From a virus: a stretch of 34,580 bases of DNA. The DNA lies in IMG/VR virus record IMGVR_UViG_3300047997_000006, positions 1 through 34,580 of that record, one strand, 5' to 3'. The notes beneath the pieces were generated by a model that saw only the letters and a program-made list of their open reading frames with translations, was not told the origin of the DNA and ran no database searches. Positions 22,672-30,603 of the stretch are shown piece by piece. Both the position numbers and the translations under genes were made by a program. Positions within the stretch are counted from its first letter, which is position 1; the number at the start of each line of letters is the position of its first letter.

Positions 22672-23333
22672 GCAAACTCATTTTATCTAATGACACTCAC
22701 GCAATCCTGAAGAACTTTGCTACAATCAATAGTTCTATCATGATTCGTGAGGGTAATACTCTGAAGACTATTAGCGTGGGTGAGAACTCTATTGCAGAGT
22801 TCAATTGCGAAGAGACTTTTCCACAGAGCTTTGGTATCTATGATCTGTCAGAATTTCTGACTGGCATGAGTTTGTTTGATTCTCCTGTTCTGGAGTTTGC
22901 CGAGCAGCATGTCAACATCATTGGTAATGGTCGTAAGGCACGTTACTATTTCTCTAACCCAGAGATTACTCTCAAGGCAGCACCAGAAAAGAATGTCAAA
23001 TTCCCTGGCGCTGATATTGAGTTTAATATTTCTGCTGAAGACATCAAAGCTTTGAAGACTGCTAGCACGGTATACAGTCTCCCCGATCTATCATTCACTT
23101 CTGATGATGATCGTAACATCGCAATCAAACTCTTCAACAAAGAGGATGCTACTAGCAATGTATACGAGCAGACTGTCACTGGTAACTCTACGGGCGTTCA
23201 TAATCTTTGTATGAAGATGGATAACCTCCGACTTCACAACGGTGATTATCATGTAGAAGTTTCCCAGAAACTAGTGAGCATGTGGAAGCATCAACGTCTT
23301 GACTTGAAGTATTTTATTGCACTTGAACCTTGA
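22668..23333 (+). CDS. gp45: Sliding clamp
   Basis: A 221-residue protein of T4 gp45 size (228). It lies directly upstream of the clamp-loader ATPase and has the clamp-like alternation of strands and two amphipathic helices per repeat. Recognisable parts are SNDTHAILKNFATINSSIMI, EFLTGMSLFDSPVLEF and a second-domain INAEDIKALKTAS-like block (FNISAEDIKALKTAST). It forms a trimeric ring that tethers polymerase gp43 and, in T4, activates late transcription through gp55/gp33. It is coupled on both sides by ATGA/TGATG overlaps. Confidence 0.93.
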   Translation: MSKLILSNDTHAILKNFATINSSIMIREGNTLKTISVGENSIAEFNCEETFPQSFGIYDLSEFLTGMSLFDSPVLEFAEQHVNIIGNGRKARYYFSNPEITLKAAPEKNVKFPGADIEFNISAEDIKALKTASTVYSLPDLSFTSDDDRNIAIKLFNKEDATSNVYEQTVTGNSTGVHNLCMKMDNLRLHNGDYHVEVSQKLVSMWKHQRLDLKYFIALEP

Positions 23334-24277
23334 TGAACAAGAAATTTTTATGGGTGGAAGAGTATCGTCCTCATACAATTGATGACTGTATTCTTCCTGC
23401 GAGCATTCTCAACGTGTTCAAAGGTTTTGTCGAACAGGGTGAACTCCCTAACCTGCTACTCCCTGGTAGTGCAGGTATTGGCAAGACCACTGTTGCGAAA
23501 GCATTGTGTGAGGAGATTGGTGCCTCATACATCGTTATCAATGGTAGTGACGAGGGTCGCTTCCTAGACACCATCCGACAGAAGGTGCGTACATTTGCTA
23601 GCACTGTCTCTCTGTCCTCTAGCAGCGCCCACAAGGTCGTTATTATCGATGAGGCAGACAACACCACCAACGACGTTCAGCTGTCGTTGAGGACCGCTAT
23701 CGAAGAGTTCCATAGCAACTGTCGGTTCATCTTTACCTGTAACTTTCCTAATAAGATTATCGAACCACTGCATTCTCGATGCACTGTGGTTGATTTTAGG
23801 ATCAAGAATGAGGACAAGCGAGAGATTCAGGGACAGTTTTATGTAAGACTGACCAAGATTCTTAAAGAGAATAATGTTACCTTCGACAAAGATGTCATTG
23901 GTAAGTTAGTCATGCGTTACAGCCCTGACTGGCGTCGTTTGATCAATGAGTGTCAAAGACATGCAGCTGCTGGTGAGATCAATGTAGATATCCTATGTGA
24001 TATCGCAGATATCAAACTAGATGACCTTGTGAAAGCAATGAAGAACAAGGAGTTTACTACTATTAAAAGATGGGTAGTAGAAAATACTGACAATGACCCA
24101 AACATTGTCATGCGTAAAATTTATGATATCCTTTATGCTAACCTTAAAGGATCATCTATACCTGAAGCAGTTCTGGTTCTAGCCAAGTACCAGTATCAAA
24201 TTGCTTTTGTTGCCGATCAGGAGATCAACCTGTTGGCATGTTTAACCGAAATTATGCTAGGATGCGAATTTAAATGA
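23333..24277 (+). CDS. gp44: Clamp loader large subunit (AAA+ ATPase)
   Basis: The start is ATG 23333, overlapping the gp45 TGA; an in-frame TTG lies at 23330. This 314-residue AAA+ protein begins LWVEEYRPHTIDDCILP, typical of RFC/gp44. It has Walker A GSAGIGKTT (45-53), Walker B IIDEAD (D106-D109), a sensor/arginine-finger region ending LHSRC (the SRC motif), and a helical collar domain. T4 gp44 is 319 residues. Four copies with one gp62 open and load the gp45 clamp. Here gp62 is separated from gp44 by five small or accessory genes. Confidence 0.96.
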   Translation: MNKKFLWVEEYRPHTIDDCILPASILNVFKGFVEQGELPNLLLPGSAGIGKTTVAKALCEEIGASYIVINGSDEGRFLDTIRQKVRTFASTVSLSSSSAHKVVIIDEADNTTNDVQLSLRTAIEEFHSNCRFIFTCNFPNKIIEPLHSRCTVVDFRIKNEDKREIQGQFYVRLTKILKENNVTFDKDVIGKLVMRYSPDWRRLINECQRHAAAGEINVDILCDIADIKLDDLVKAMKNKEFTTIKRWVVENTDNDPNIVMRKIYDILYANLKGSSIPEAVLVLAKYQYQIAFVADQEINLLACLTEIMLGCEFK

Positions 24278-24555
24278 CTGTACTACTGCGACTGTACTCT
24301 GGCGAAGATGTTATCTGCCAGATCAAAGAAGAGAATGACGAACGCTATCTTGTAGAGAATGCTGTTGTTGCTGTGCCTATGGAACGTGGACAACTGTCCT
24401 TTGCTCCCTGGTCTCCTCTTGCCAAAGAAGGAATTCCTTTGACTATCCCCAAAAACTATGTGGTGTATCAAACAGAATTGAATGAAAGTTTGACTCAATC
24501 TTATGAAGGATTGTTTTCTAAAGTAATTACTCCTCAAAAGAACATTATTATCTAA
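24274..24555 (+). CDS. Sm-like (LSM-fold) small protein, paralogue 2
   Basis: This 93-residue protein has a clear Sm pattern. LLRLYSGEDVICQIKEENDERYLVENAVVAV covers strands 1-3, followed by QLSFAPWSPLAKEGIPLTIPKNYVVYQTELNESLTQSYEGLF. The F.xW...V......L..Y block aligns with the proteins at 14979, 27485 and 27867. It overlaps the gp44 stop by 4 nt and the next start by 1 nt, so it is made together with the clamp loader. By family it should form a ring and bind RNA. Its length (93 residues) fits the cyanophage-type Sm protein I recall from structural genomics. Confidence 0.85.
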   Translation: MTVLLRLYSGEDVICQIKEENDERYLVENAVVAVPMERGQLSFAPWSPLAKEGIPLTIPKNYVVYQTELNESLTQSYEGLFSKVITPQKNIII

Positions 24556-24782
24556 TGAAAGTACCAAGTAAAGAAGAACTACTACACTTAAAAATTCAGG
24601 CAGCAATGCGTGAAAACTTTTTTGATACAGATCAGATGAAGTATCTTGGTGAACGTGTAGGTCACCATTGGTATCTGATTGGTGGTGTACATGAAGTTTC
24701 TGTAAGTGACATTGAAGATTTTGAATTCGCAGGCTATGTCGATGAAGAAGACAACTCCCCAGAACGTAAAGGAAGCGAATGA
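24555..24782 (+). CDS. Small protein of unknown function in the clamp-loader cluster
   Basis: This 75-residue protein has a basic helical N-terminus (KEELLHLKIQAAMRENFF), a GERVGHHWYLIGGV beta-turn region and an acidic C-terminal tail (DIEDFEFAGYVDEEDNSPE). The start shares one base with the previous stop. The last about 44 nt overlap the next small gene in another frame. No motif is recognised. Confidence 0.75.
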   Translation: MKVPSKEELLHLKIQAAMRENFFDTDQMKYLGERVGHHWYLIGGVHEVSVSDIEDFEFAGYVDEEDNSPERKGSE

Positions 24783-25002
24783 AGCTCTCTTTTATGCTAC
24801 AATGAATCTACCTCATGCTGCAGCTCATTGTGGTATGACAGAACGTGAAATGAAAATGATCTTTCGTGAGTACCTTAAATATAATGACAAAAACTTTGAA
24901 GTCACTGAAGACGCCGTTGAGATACCCAGGAGGGAAGAGCAGGGCGGTAAGCAAACTGTTCCAGTACCTCCCAGACCTTTCCCTGGTAAGCGAGTATCGT
25001 GA
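24739..25002 (+). CDS. Small helical (HTH-like) protein, C-terminus overlapping the methyltransferase gene
   Basis: The start is uncertain: ATG 24739 (MSMKKTT) or ATG 24745, both overlapping the preceding gene. The N-terminal half, NVKEANEALFYATMNLPHAAAHCGMTEREMKMIFREYLKY, looks like a helix-turn-helix, with the AAHCGMTEREMKMIF recognition-helix style. From about residue 50 the frame runs over the start of the methyltransferase gene. There it becomes Glu/Pro/Arg-rich (PRREEQGGKQTVPVPPRPFPGK), a composition suggesting that this tail is constrained mainly by the other frame. The overlap is 119 nt. Confidence 0.7.
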   Translation, partial: SMKKTTPQNVKEANEALFYATMNLPHAAAHCGMTEREMKMIFREYLKYNDKNFEVTEDAVEIPRREEQGGKQTVPVPPRPFPGKRVS

Positions 25003-25723
25003 ACCATTTCTTGGTGGTGGTTCTGTTGCCATCGAGATTGGTAAACGTTATCCAAAACTAGACATCTGGGTGAATGATCTGTATGAACCACTCTATAACT
25101 TCTGGAGAGAACTCCAGGAGAATGGTAGAGAGATGCGTGATCAGTTGGTACAACTGAAGCAACGTTATTGTGAACCAGTATCAGCTAAAGTATTATTCCA
25201 ACAAGCGAAAGGAAAAGTAAACGATGATCAGACATCCAATTTATCTCGTGCTGTTGCTTTTTACGTTGTTAACAAGTGCTCTTTTTCTGGTCTCACTGAA
25301 TCCAGTTCCTTCTCAAAGCAGGCTTCAGAGAGCAATTTCTCAATGCGAGGCATTGATAAACTCCCAGACTATTCGTTGATGATTAAGAACTGGAAAATTA
25401 CTAACTTATCTTATGAAGAGCTCTTCACCGACAATCGAGATACCTTCATCTATCTCGACCCCCCATATGATATTAGAGATAACCTCTATGGACGGCGGGG
25501 GAATATGCACAAGTCCTTCTGTCATGATACCTTTGCTAGTGACTGTGATCGCTTCATCTGTCCTCAACTTGTATCTTACAATTCGTCTCAACTGGTCAAA
25601 GATCGGTTCCAAGGGTGGACAGTAGGAGAATTTGCACACACTTATACCATGAGGAGCGTGGGGAGTTATAATACAGATCAAGCAGCTCGCAAGGAACTAG
25701 TCCTTACTAATTATGAAGTGTGA
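24884..25723 (+). CDS. dam: Dam-type DNA adenine N6-methyltransferase
   Basis: The start is ATG 24884 (MTKTLKSLKTPLRYPGGKS); an in-frame GTG lies at 24866. The 279-residue protein has the D12-class motif order: TPLRYPGGKS, motif I EPFLGGGSVAIEI (SAM binding), VAFYVVNKCSFSGL and the catalytic DPPY of motif IV in FIYLDPPYDIRDNLYG. T4 Dam is 259 residues and methylates GATC, but the target here cannot be read from sequence. Methylation could protect phage DNA from nucleases or mark replication origins. It overlaps the previous ORF by 119 nt and the next by 11 nt, and looks like a late arrival in an otherwise compact clamp-loader cluster. Confidence 0.93.
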   Translation: MTKTLKSLKTPLRYPGGKSRAVSKLFQYLPDLSLVSEYREPFLGGGSVAIEIGKRYPKLDIWVNDLYEPLYNFWRELQENGREMRDQLVQLKQRYCEPVSAKVLFQQAKGKVNDDQTSNLSRAVAFYVVNKCSFSGLTESSSFSKQASESNFSMRGIDKLPDYSLMIKNWKITNLSYEELFTDNRDTFIYLDPPYDIRDNLYGRRGNMHKSFCHDTFASDCDRFICPQLVSYNSSQLVKDRFQGWTVGEFAHTYTMRSVGSYNTDQAARKELVLTNYEV

Positions 25724-25853
25724 AGTCACCCTATTCGTAGCAGGCACCGTCTTTAAAGAAGAGGTGATTGCACGTAACTATTCAGAAGCAAGAGAAGTTG
25801 CTCTTGCTCGCAATCCAAATGCAAAAGTGATGAGTGTTACTGCTAAATTATGA
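25713..25853 (+). CDS. 46-residue small protein upstream of gp62
   Basis: A short ORF starts at ATG 25713 inside the end of the methyltransferase gene and ends in TGA that overlaps the gp62 ATG by 4 nt. The product has a well-formed pattern: MKCEVTLFVAGTVFKEEV (strands), then an ARNYSEAREVALARNPNAKV helix-turn and a final strand VMSVTAKL. It fills the only gap between two real genes and keeps the overlap style, so it is very likely expressed. The compact beta-alpha-beta pattern is conserved-looking, but no function is known to me. Confidence 0.75.
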   Translation: MKCEVTLFVAGTVFKEEVIARNYSEAREVALARNPNAKVMSVTAKL

Positions 25854-26236
25854 GTTATAAACTTACTGATTATTTGTATTCAATTAATCAGTCGAAGAAA
25901 AATATACTGCATGGAGATAAGGAAGCTGTAAAAGGTTATCCTCCCTTCATTATTAATAAGTGCATGTCACATCATATTGATTCGATATTGTACGCCAATG
26001 AAATGAATATGCATCCTGAATTAGATAAGCAGATGCAATATGATTTTTTTATAAATAGTTTGAAACCTAGGAAGCGTTTCGCTCCTTGGGCGAAGAAGGA
26101 AACTCTTGAGCATCTTGACTTGGTGAAGCAATATTATGGATATAACCATAACAAAGCACTTGCCGCTTTAAGAATTCTCACGAATTCTGATCTTGAAACA
26201 ATAGCAAAACTATTAGATACAGGCGGAACAAGATGA
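25850..26236 (+). CDS. gp62: Clamp loader small subunit
   Basis: This 128-residue protein is identified by YPPFIINKCMSHHIDSILYANEMN, then YDFFINSLKPRKRFAPWAKK and VKQYYGYNHNKALAALRILT, the block order of T4-type gp62. T4 gp62 is larger (187), and the cyanophage-type protein is reduced at the C-terminus. One copy joins four gp44 subunits. It lies 1.6 kb from gp44 but directly before regA, which it overlaps by 4 nt as in the T4 order 44-62-regA. Confidence 0.88.
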   Translation: MSYKLTDYLYSINQSKKNILHGDKEAVKGYPPFIINKCMSHHIDSILYANEMNMHPELDKQMQYDFFINSLKPRKRFAPWAKKETLEHLDLVKQYYGYNHNKALAALRILTNSDLETIAKLLDTGGTR

Positions 26237-26655
26237 GCACTGAAATTGAAGTACAATGGCAACCTTCTGATATGGTAGAAGTTAGTCTGTCTGAACCAGA
26301 CGATTTTCTGAAGGTTCGTGAGACGCTAACCCGTATTGGTGTTGCTTCAAGAAAAGAACGCAAGCTATATCAATCATGTCATATTCTACACAAGCAGGGT
26401 AGATATTATATCGTCCACTTTAAAGAGTTGTTTGCATTAGATGGCAAAAAAACAAACTTTACTGTCAACGATGTTCAACGAAGGAATCGTATTACCCAAC
26501 TGTTGTCAGACTGGGGTCTCGTATCTGTAGTCGAAGCAGAACGTATTGAAGACATTGCTCCTCTCAATCAAATTAAGGTGCTATCATTTAAAGATAAAGA
26601 CGATTGGATCCTAGAGTCCAAATACAATATCGGTCGTAAGAAGACTGAAGTATAA
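26233..26655 (+). CDS. regA: RegA translational repressor
   Basis: A 140-residue protein (T4 RegA: 122) with the family blocks VEVSLSEPDDFLKVRETLTRIGVASRK, LYQSCHILHKQGRYYIVHFKELFALDGK and NDVQRRNRITQLLSDWGL. RegA binds near the start codons of many early mRNAs, including clamp loader and polymerase messages, and blocks ribosome binding. It is the last gene before the terminator at 26665. Many genes of this window lack strong Shine-Dalgarno sites, so a repressor that reads the start region could have wide effects here. Confidence 0.93.
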   Translation: MSTEIEVQWQPSDMVEVSLSEPDDFLKVRETLTRIGVASRKERKLYQSCHILHKQGRYYIVHFKELFALDGKKTNFTVNDVQRRNRITQLLSDWGLVSVVEAERIEDIAPLNQIKVLSFKDKDDWILESKYNIGRKKTEV

Positions 26656-26664
26656 TCCGAATTC

Positions 26665-26696
26665 AAAGGTAGGGTTTTACCACTCTACCTTTTTTT
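26665..26696 (+). terminator. Rho-independent terminator after regA
   Basis: AAAGGTAG (26665-26672) pairs with CTACCTTT (26685-26692) around a 12-nt loop, and the T-run extends to 26696. It closes the DUF3310-regA unit. Confidence 0.85.
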
Positions 26697-26705
26697 GTGT
26701 CTTGG

Positions 26706-26712
26706 TTAAATA
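26706..26712 (+). promoter_or_regulatory. Late promoter box (TTAAATA) for hsp20
   Basis: The extended sequence TTAAATAGTATT resembles the portal-gene box (ATAAATAGTATT). It lies 54 nt before ATG 26767, after the regA terminator. A strong Shine-Dalgarno AAAGGAG is at 26755-26761. Confidence 0.55.
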
Positions 26713-26766
26713 GTATTGGATGCCTTCGGGGTCCACACAAAACACTCGCTAATAAAGGAGTTACTA

Positions 26767-27201
26767 ATGGATAAGTTTGCATGGGATTCATATTCCCCAC
26801 ACTTTGTAGGGCTCGATGATATCTTTCATCGTCTAGATAGTATGTCAAATCATAATACAAACTACCCCCCTTACAATTTAATCAAGCATGACACCAGTAA
26901 GTATACTATTGAAATCGCTCTGGCTGGATTTAAACCAGAAGAGATTGAAGTATCTACAGAATCAAACATTCTCAAAGTTGCCACGAAAAATACAAGAAGA
27001 GATCCTGATGTCCAGTATCTCCACCGTGGAGTATCAAAGCGTTCCTTTATTAATACGTGGCAACTCGCAGACGATGTTAAAATTGGAGAGGTTACGTTCC
27101 TAGATGGTCTATTGGTTGTTCACTTAAACAAATATATTCCAGAGCATCAAAGAAAAATTGTTTATGACATTGCTGGTATTAAAGAGTTATTGTTAGAATG
27201 A
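26767..27201 (+). CDS. hsp20: Small heat-shock protein (Hsp20 family)
   Basis: The start is ATG 26767, with AAAGGAG 5 nt upstream. The 144-residue protein has a variable N-terminus (FAWDSYSPHFVGLDDIF) and an alpha-crystallin domain over residues about 35-130: YTIEIALAGFKPEEIEVSTESNILKVATK, FINTWQLADDVKIGEVTFLDGLLVVHL. It binds unfolding proteins without ATP. Cyanophages commonly carry hsp20, thought to assist capsid assembly or protect host photosystems. The late-type box fits an assembly role. The stop overlaps the next small gene. Confidence 0.95.
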   Translation: MDKFAWDSYSPHFVGLDDIFHRLDSMSNHNTNYPPYNLIKHDTSKYTIEIALAGFKPEEIEVSTESNILKVATKNTRRDPDVQYLHRGVSKRSFINTWQLADDVKIGEVTFLDGLLVVHLNKYIPEHQRKIVYDIAGIKELLLE

Positions 27202-27389
27202 AATCATTAATTATTCACTTGGTAGCCTTCTGGAATGTTGCTGTGGTAAATTGCGTCCAACCAGTCAACTGGCAGTATTGTTATCGAGTGGATCAATGGT
27301 TGATACCTGAAATGATACAAGGATACAAACTTTGGTCTGGTCAAACTAAACCATATCAAAACGAAAAAGAATATCTCATTACTAAATAA
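27198..27389 (+). CDS. Small secreted or membrane-associated protein, unknown
   Basis: This 63-residue protein is coupled to hsp20 by an ATGA overlap. The N-terminus MKSLIIHLVAFWNVAVVNCVQPVNW has a basic residue, a hydrophobic core and a cysteine at position 19, so a signal peptide or a short anchor is possible. The rest is rich in Trp, Tyr and Gln. It is followed by a strong terminator. No family is recognised. Confidence 0.6.
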   Translation: MKSLIIHLVAFWNVAVVNCVQPVNWQYCYRVDQWLIPEMIQGYKLWSGQTKPYQNEKEYLITK

Positions 27390-27408
27390 AGACATATCGT
27401 CGCCGCAC

Positions 27409-27450
27409 GGGGGGTAACTGGCAAAATCCAGTTGACACCCCCCTTTTTTT
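27409..27450 (+). terminator. Strong long-stem terminator containing the next promoter's -35 box
   Basis: The outer stem is GGGGGGT (27409-27415) with ACCCCCC (27437-27443). The inner stem is AACTGG (27416-27421) with CCAGTT (27428-27433), with a 3-nt bulge GAC between them on the right side. Seven T follow. It ends the hsp20 unit. Confidence 0.92.
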
Positions 27451-27460
27451 GTGTTAAAAT
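27432..27460 (+). promoter_or_regulatory. Sigma-70-type promoter overlapping the terminator
   Basis: TTGACA (27432-27437) is formed by the right arm of the terminator, followed by a 17-nt spacer that includes the C-run and T-run, and then TAAAAT (27455-27460). It gives an expected start near 27467, 18 nt before ATG 27485, and drives the Sm-like pair and DNA polymerase. Confidence 0.75.
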
Positions 27461-27484
27461 AAAGCAGTTCAATACTTTTCTATT

Positions 27485-27889
27485 ATGGCAAACGCAATCG
27501 TAGTCCTGTCTGGTTCACACGAACGTCTTATTTGTGACCTTCAGGAAGTACGTGAAGGAGATGACAAAGAGGGTAAGCCTATTTGTCTCATCATGATTCG
27601 ACCCTACACTTTGAACCTAGAACCAGGGTCTAACCCAGGCAACCAAGAAGTGCAAGTTCGATTCAATAAGTGGCTTCCATTCTCTATTGATACACAATTT
27701 AAAATTCCATTTTCTTCAGTGACATGTGTTGGAGCAGTGGATCCTGGTTTGGAAGAAGCTTATACAAGAACTGTAGAGCAAGCAGTAGCACAAGAACAAG
27801 CACAGGTGGAAGCGATGGCAGCAGCTGCTGACACTGGATTTGTTCCAGCAGTTGAGGAGGTAACTGATGCTGAAGCTCCTGCGGTTTGA
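27485..27889 (+). CDS. Sm-like (LSM-fold) protein, paralogue 3
   Basis: Residues 1-90 of this 134-residue protein follow the Sm pattern: AIVVLSGSHERLICDLQEVRE, ICLIMIRPYTLNL, then VQVRFNKWLPFSIDTQFKIPFSSVTCVGAVDPGLEEAY. The F.xW.P...V......L..Y block matches the proteins at 14979 and 24274. The C-terminal about 40 residues are Ala/Glu/Gln-rich and probably disordered. It is the first gene of the polymerase operon behind a host-type promoter, and no Shine-Dalgarno is visible. It overlaps the next gene by 23 nt. RNA binding is inferred from the fold family only. Confidence 0.8.
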   Translation: MANAIVVLSGSHERLICDLQEVREGDDKEGKPICLIMIRPYTLNLEPGSNPGNQEVQVRFNKWLPFSIDTQFKIPFSSVTCVGAVDPGLEEAYTRTVEQAVAQEQAQVEAMAAAADTGFVPAVEEVTDAEAPAV

Positions 27890-28112
27890 GAGTCGCTGGA
27901 TAGTCAGCGAAGTTGAAGAGATTCCTGGTGTTGAGTTCGGGGATCCCGATTGTGTGCTAAAATACCCCTGTGAGGTAACGGAAGATGGTCTCACCACCTT
28001 CCCACCTTTTTCCGATGACCGTGAGTTGGCGGTCAGGTCTTCAGACATCACTTTGATTGCTGAACCTGATAGCAAAACCGCATCGCTTTTTTACGAAACA
28101 AAATCTGAATGA
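27867..28112 (+). CDS. Small protein, probable diverged Sm-like paralogue 4
   Basis: This 81-residue protein starts at ATG 27867 with GGAGG 6 nt upstream inside the previous gene. The pattern WIVSEVEEIPG, DPDCVLKYPCEVTEDGL, TTFPPFSDDRELAVRSSDITLIAEPDSKTASLFY repeats the layout of the other Sm-like proteins: two strands, a P-containing third strand, an F-x-P-F block and a final V/I...EP...L..Y. Homology is less certain than for the other three. The stop overlaps the DNA polymerase ATG by 4 nt, which couples the two translations tightly. Confidence 0.75.
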   Translation: MLKLLRFESRWIVSEVEEIPGVEFGDPDCVLKYPCEVTEDGLTTFPPFSDDRELAVRSSDITLIAEPDSKTASLFYETKSE

Positions 28113-30601
28113 AGTTTTACACCAGTGTTGAGCAAACAGGCAATACGATCCTAGTCCGTGGCTATGACCATGGTCTGCCTTTTGAGGATCGTGTCAAGTT
28201 TAATCCTACACTGTTTCTTCCTTCTAGAGTGAAGGAAGAATGGAAAACACTTGACGGTCGAAGTGTGCGCCCTGTGCAACAGGGTTCTATCGTGGATGCA
28301 AAATCCTTTATGGAAGCACATCGAGACCTAGAAGACTATGAAATCTGTGGTCAAACTCGTTTCCTTAATCAGTACATCTTTGAGACGTACCCTGATGAGG
28401 ACATGAAGTTTGATATGAATCAGATTCGTATCTTTACTCTTGATATTGAGACGGGTGCCGAGAATGGTTTCCCTGACATCGAGTCTGCTGACCAGGAGAT
28501 CCTTCTGATTAGTATCAAAGACTCTACAACGGGCAAGATCACAGTGTATGGTTCACGTCCCTTCATGAACACAGAGAAGGACGTGCAATACCTACAGTTC
28601 CAGACCGAGGAAGGTCTGCTGAAAGGATTCCTTCATGACTGGCAGGCAAACTGCCCTGATGTGATCACTGGATGGAACGTACAACTGTTCGATATGCCGT
28701 ATATCATCCGCCGTATAGAGCGTATCCTTGGTGAGAAAGAAGCAAAGCTTCTCTCGCCTTGGAAGAACATCTATCCACGTAGGATCTTTATCAAGGGTCG
28801 TGAGCAACTTGCTTATGACATCACTGGTGTAGCAACACTAGACTATCTTGAGTTGTATCGTAAGTTTACTTACACCAACCAAGAGTCTTATCGTCTAGAT
28901 CATATTGCATTCGTAGAACTAGGTCAGAAGAAACTAGACCACAGTGAATATGACACCTTCAAAGAGTTCTATACAAAAGACTGGCAGAAGTTTGTAGAGT
29001 ACAACATCATTGACGTTCGCCTGGTTGACAGGTTGGATGACAAGATGAAACTACTAGAACTAGCTGTCACCATGGCATATGATGCCAAAGTAAATTTTGA
29101 GGATGTGTATTCACAGGTCCGTATGTGGGATAACATCATCTATGTGTATCTTGCACGTCAGAAGATTGCTATTCCACCTAAACGTAAATCACAAAAGGAT
29201 GCAAAGTATGCTGGAGCGTATGTTAAGGAACCTATTCCAGGGATCTATGACTGGGTTGTCTCTTTTGACCTCAACTCCCTATACCCTCACCTCATTATGC
29301 AGTACAATCTCTCGCCAGAGACGCTGCTACCTACCCGTCACCCTAGCGCAAACGTCGAGAAACTACTTGCCAAGGAAATAGACACAAGATCCCTGGAGGG
29401 CGTCACAGTGTGTCCTAATGGCACCTATTATGACACAAAAACCCAGGGTTTCTTACCCAAGCTGATGGAGAAGATCTATCAGGAACGAACCATCTATAAA
29501 AAGAAGATGCTTACTGCCAAGCAGCAGTATGAGAAGACACCTACTGTCGAATTACAGAAAGAAATTTCTCGCTGTAACAACATTCAGATGGCAAGGAAGA
29601 TCCAACTCAACTCTGCTTATGGTGCTATTGGTAACGAACACTTTCGATACTTTCGATTAGAGATTGCCGAAGCAATTACTTTGTCTGGTCAGTTGTCTAT
29701 TCGTTGGATCAGTGACAAGACTAACAAATACTTAAACAATATTCTGAAGACAAATGACATTGATTACGTTATTGCTTGCGACACCGATTCTATGTATCTT
29801 AACCTCGGTCCTTTGGTGCAGGAGGTATTCAAGGGACGAGAGGCAAATGATGAAGTCATTGTTGGGTTCCTTAACAAGGTGTGTGAGGTGGAATTTGAGA
29901 AGTTTATTGAAAGTTCTTACCAAGAACTCTCCACTTATGTTCGGGCATACGCGCAGAAGATGAAGATGAAGCGGGAGAACATCGCTTCCAAGGGCATCTG
30001 GACCGCCAAGAAACGATATATCCTCAACGTCTGGGACAGTGAGGGTGTTCGTTACAATGAACCAAAGATGAAGATCTGTGGTATGGAAACGGCACGTTCA
30101 TCCACCCCTGCATTCTTCCGTGATAAACTTAAGAAAGCTTATACCATCATTATCAATGGTGACAATGATGATGTGATTAAATTCATTGATGAAGTAAGAG
30201 AAGAGACAAAAAACCAAGAGTATCAGGATATTGCTTTCCCTCGTGGTTGTAATAATCTCTCCAAGTATCAGTCAAGAACTGATATCTATTCTAAAGGTAC
30301 ACCTATTCACGTTAGGGGTGCTCTTCTGTATAATTTTTACGTGAAAAAACACAAGATTCAAAATAAACATGCGTTGATACAAGAGGGTGAGAAGATTAAG
30401 TTCTTATATTTGAGAACTCCCAATCCAATCATGGAGAATACCATCTCCTTCATGGGTAGAATACCCACAGAGTTCAATATCGAAAAGTATATCGATCATA
30501 AGATGCAGTTTGAGAAATCATTCTATGAACCTCTCAAGAATGTGCTAAACTGTATTGGCTGGGACTCCGAGAAAACTATTTCACTACTATCATTTCTTTA
30601 A
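28109..30601 (+). CDS. gp43: Family B DNA polymerase
   Basis: An 830-residue family B polymerase of T4 type (898). The 3'-5' exonuclease begins with Exo I DIETGAE (D112, E114). The polymerase motifs are [15 protein letters not shown] (D387), [14 protein letters not shown] (K497) and C CDTDSMY (D558, D560). The C-terminal segment ([16 protein letters not shown]) resembles the clamp-contacting tail region. It replicates phage DNA with gp45 and gp44/62. It appears intact with no intein or intron, which is worth noting since T4-type polymerase genes sometimes carry them. It is coupled to the upstream Sm-like gene and lies 2 nt before uvsX. Confidence 0.98.
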   Translation: MKFYTSVEQTGNTILVRGYDHGLPFEDRVKFNPTLFLPSRVKEEWKTLDGRSVRPVQQGSIVDAKSFMEAHRDLEDYEICGQTRFLNQYIFETYPDEDMKFDMNQIRIFTLDIETGAENGFPDIESADQEILLISIKDSTTGKITVYGSRPFMNTEKDVQYLQFQTEEGLLKGFLHDWQANCPDVITGWNVQLFDMPYIIRRIERILGEKEAKLLSPWKNIYPRRIFIKGREQLAYDITGVATLDYLELYRKFTYTNQESYRLDHIAFVELGQKKLDHSEYDTFKEFYTKDWQKFVEYNIIDVRLVDRLDDKMKLLELAVTMAYDAKVNFEDVYSQVRMWDNIIYVYLARQKIAIPPKRKSQKDAKYAGAYVKEPIPGIYDWVVSFDLNSLYPHLIMQYNLSPETLLPTRHPSANVEKLLAKEIDTRSLEGVTVCPNGTYYDTKTQGFLPKLMEKIYQERTIYKKKMLTAKQQYEKTPTVELQKEISRCNNIQMARKIQLNSAYGAIGNEHFRYFRLEIAEAITLSGQLSIRWISDKTNKYLNNILKTNDIDYVIACDTDSMYLNLGPLVQEVFKGREANDEVIVGFLNKVCEVEFEKFIESSYQELSTYVRAYAQKMKMKRENIASKGIWTAKKRYILNVWDSEGVRYNEPKMKICGMETARSSTPAFFRDKLKKAYTIIINGDNDDVIKFIDEVREETKNQEYQDIAFPRGCNNLSKYQSRTDIYSKGTPIHVRGALLYNFYVKKHKIQNKHALIQEGEKIKFLYLRTPNPIMENTISFMGRIPTEFNIEKYIDHKMQFEKSFYEPLKNVLNCIGWDSEKTISLLSFL

Positions 30602-30603
30602 TT

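Noticed and set aside
24706-24738. GTG 24706 as the start of the small HTH-like gene
   Set aside because: It would extend the overlap with the preceding gene to 77 nt for a weak start codon. ATG 24739 or 24745 is more economical.
26663-26860. Minus-strand open frame across the regA-hsp20 gap
   Set aside because: It runs through a terminator, a late promoter and the hsp20 start, with no ribosome site or recognisable product.
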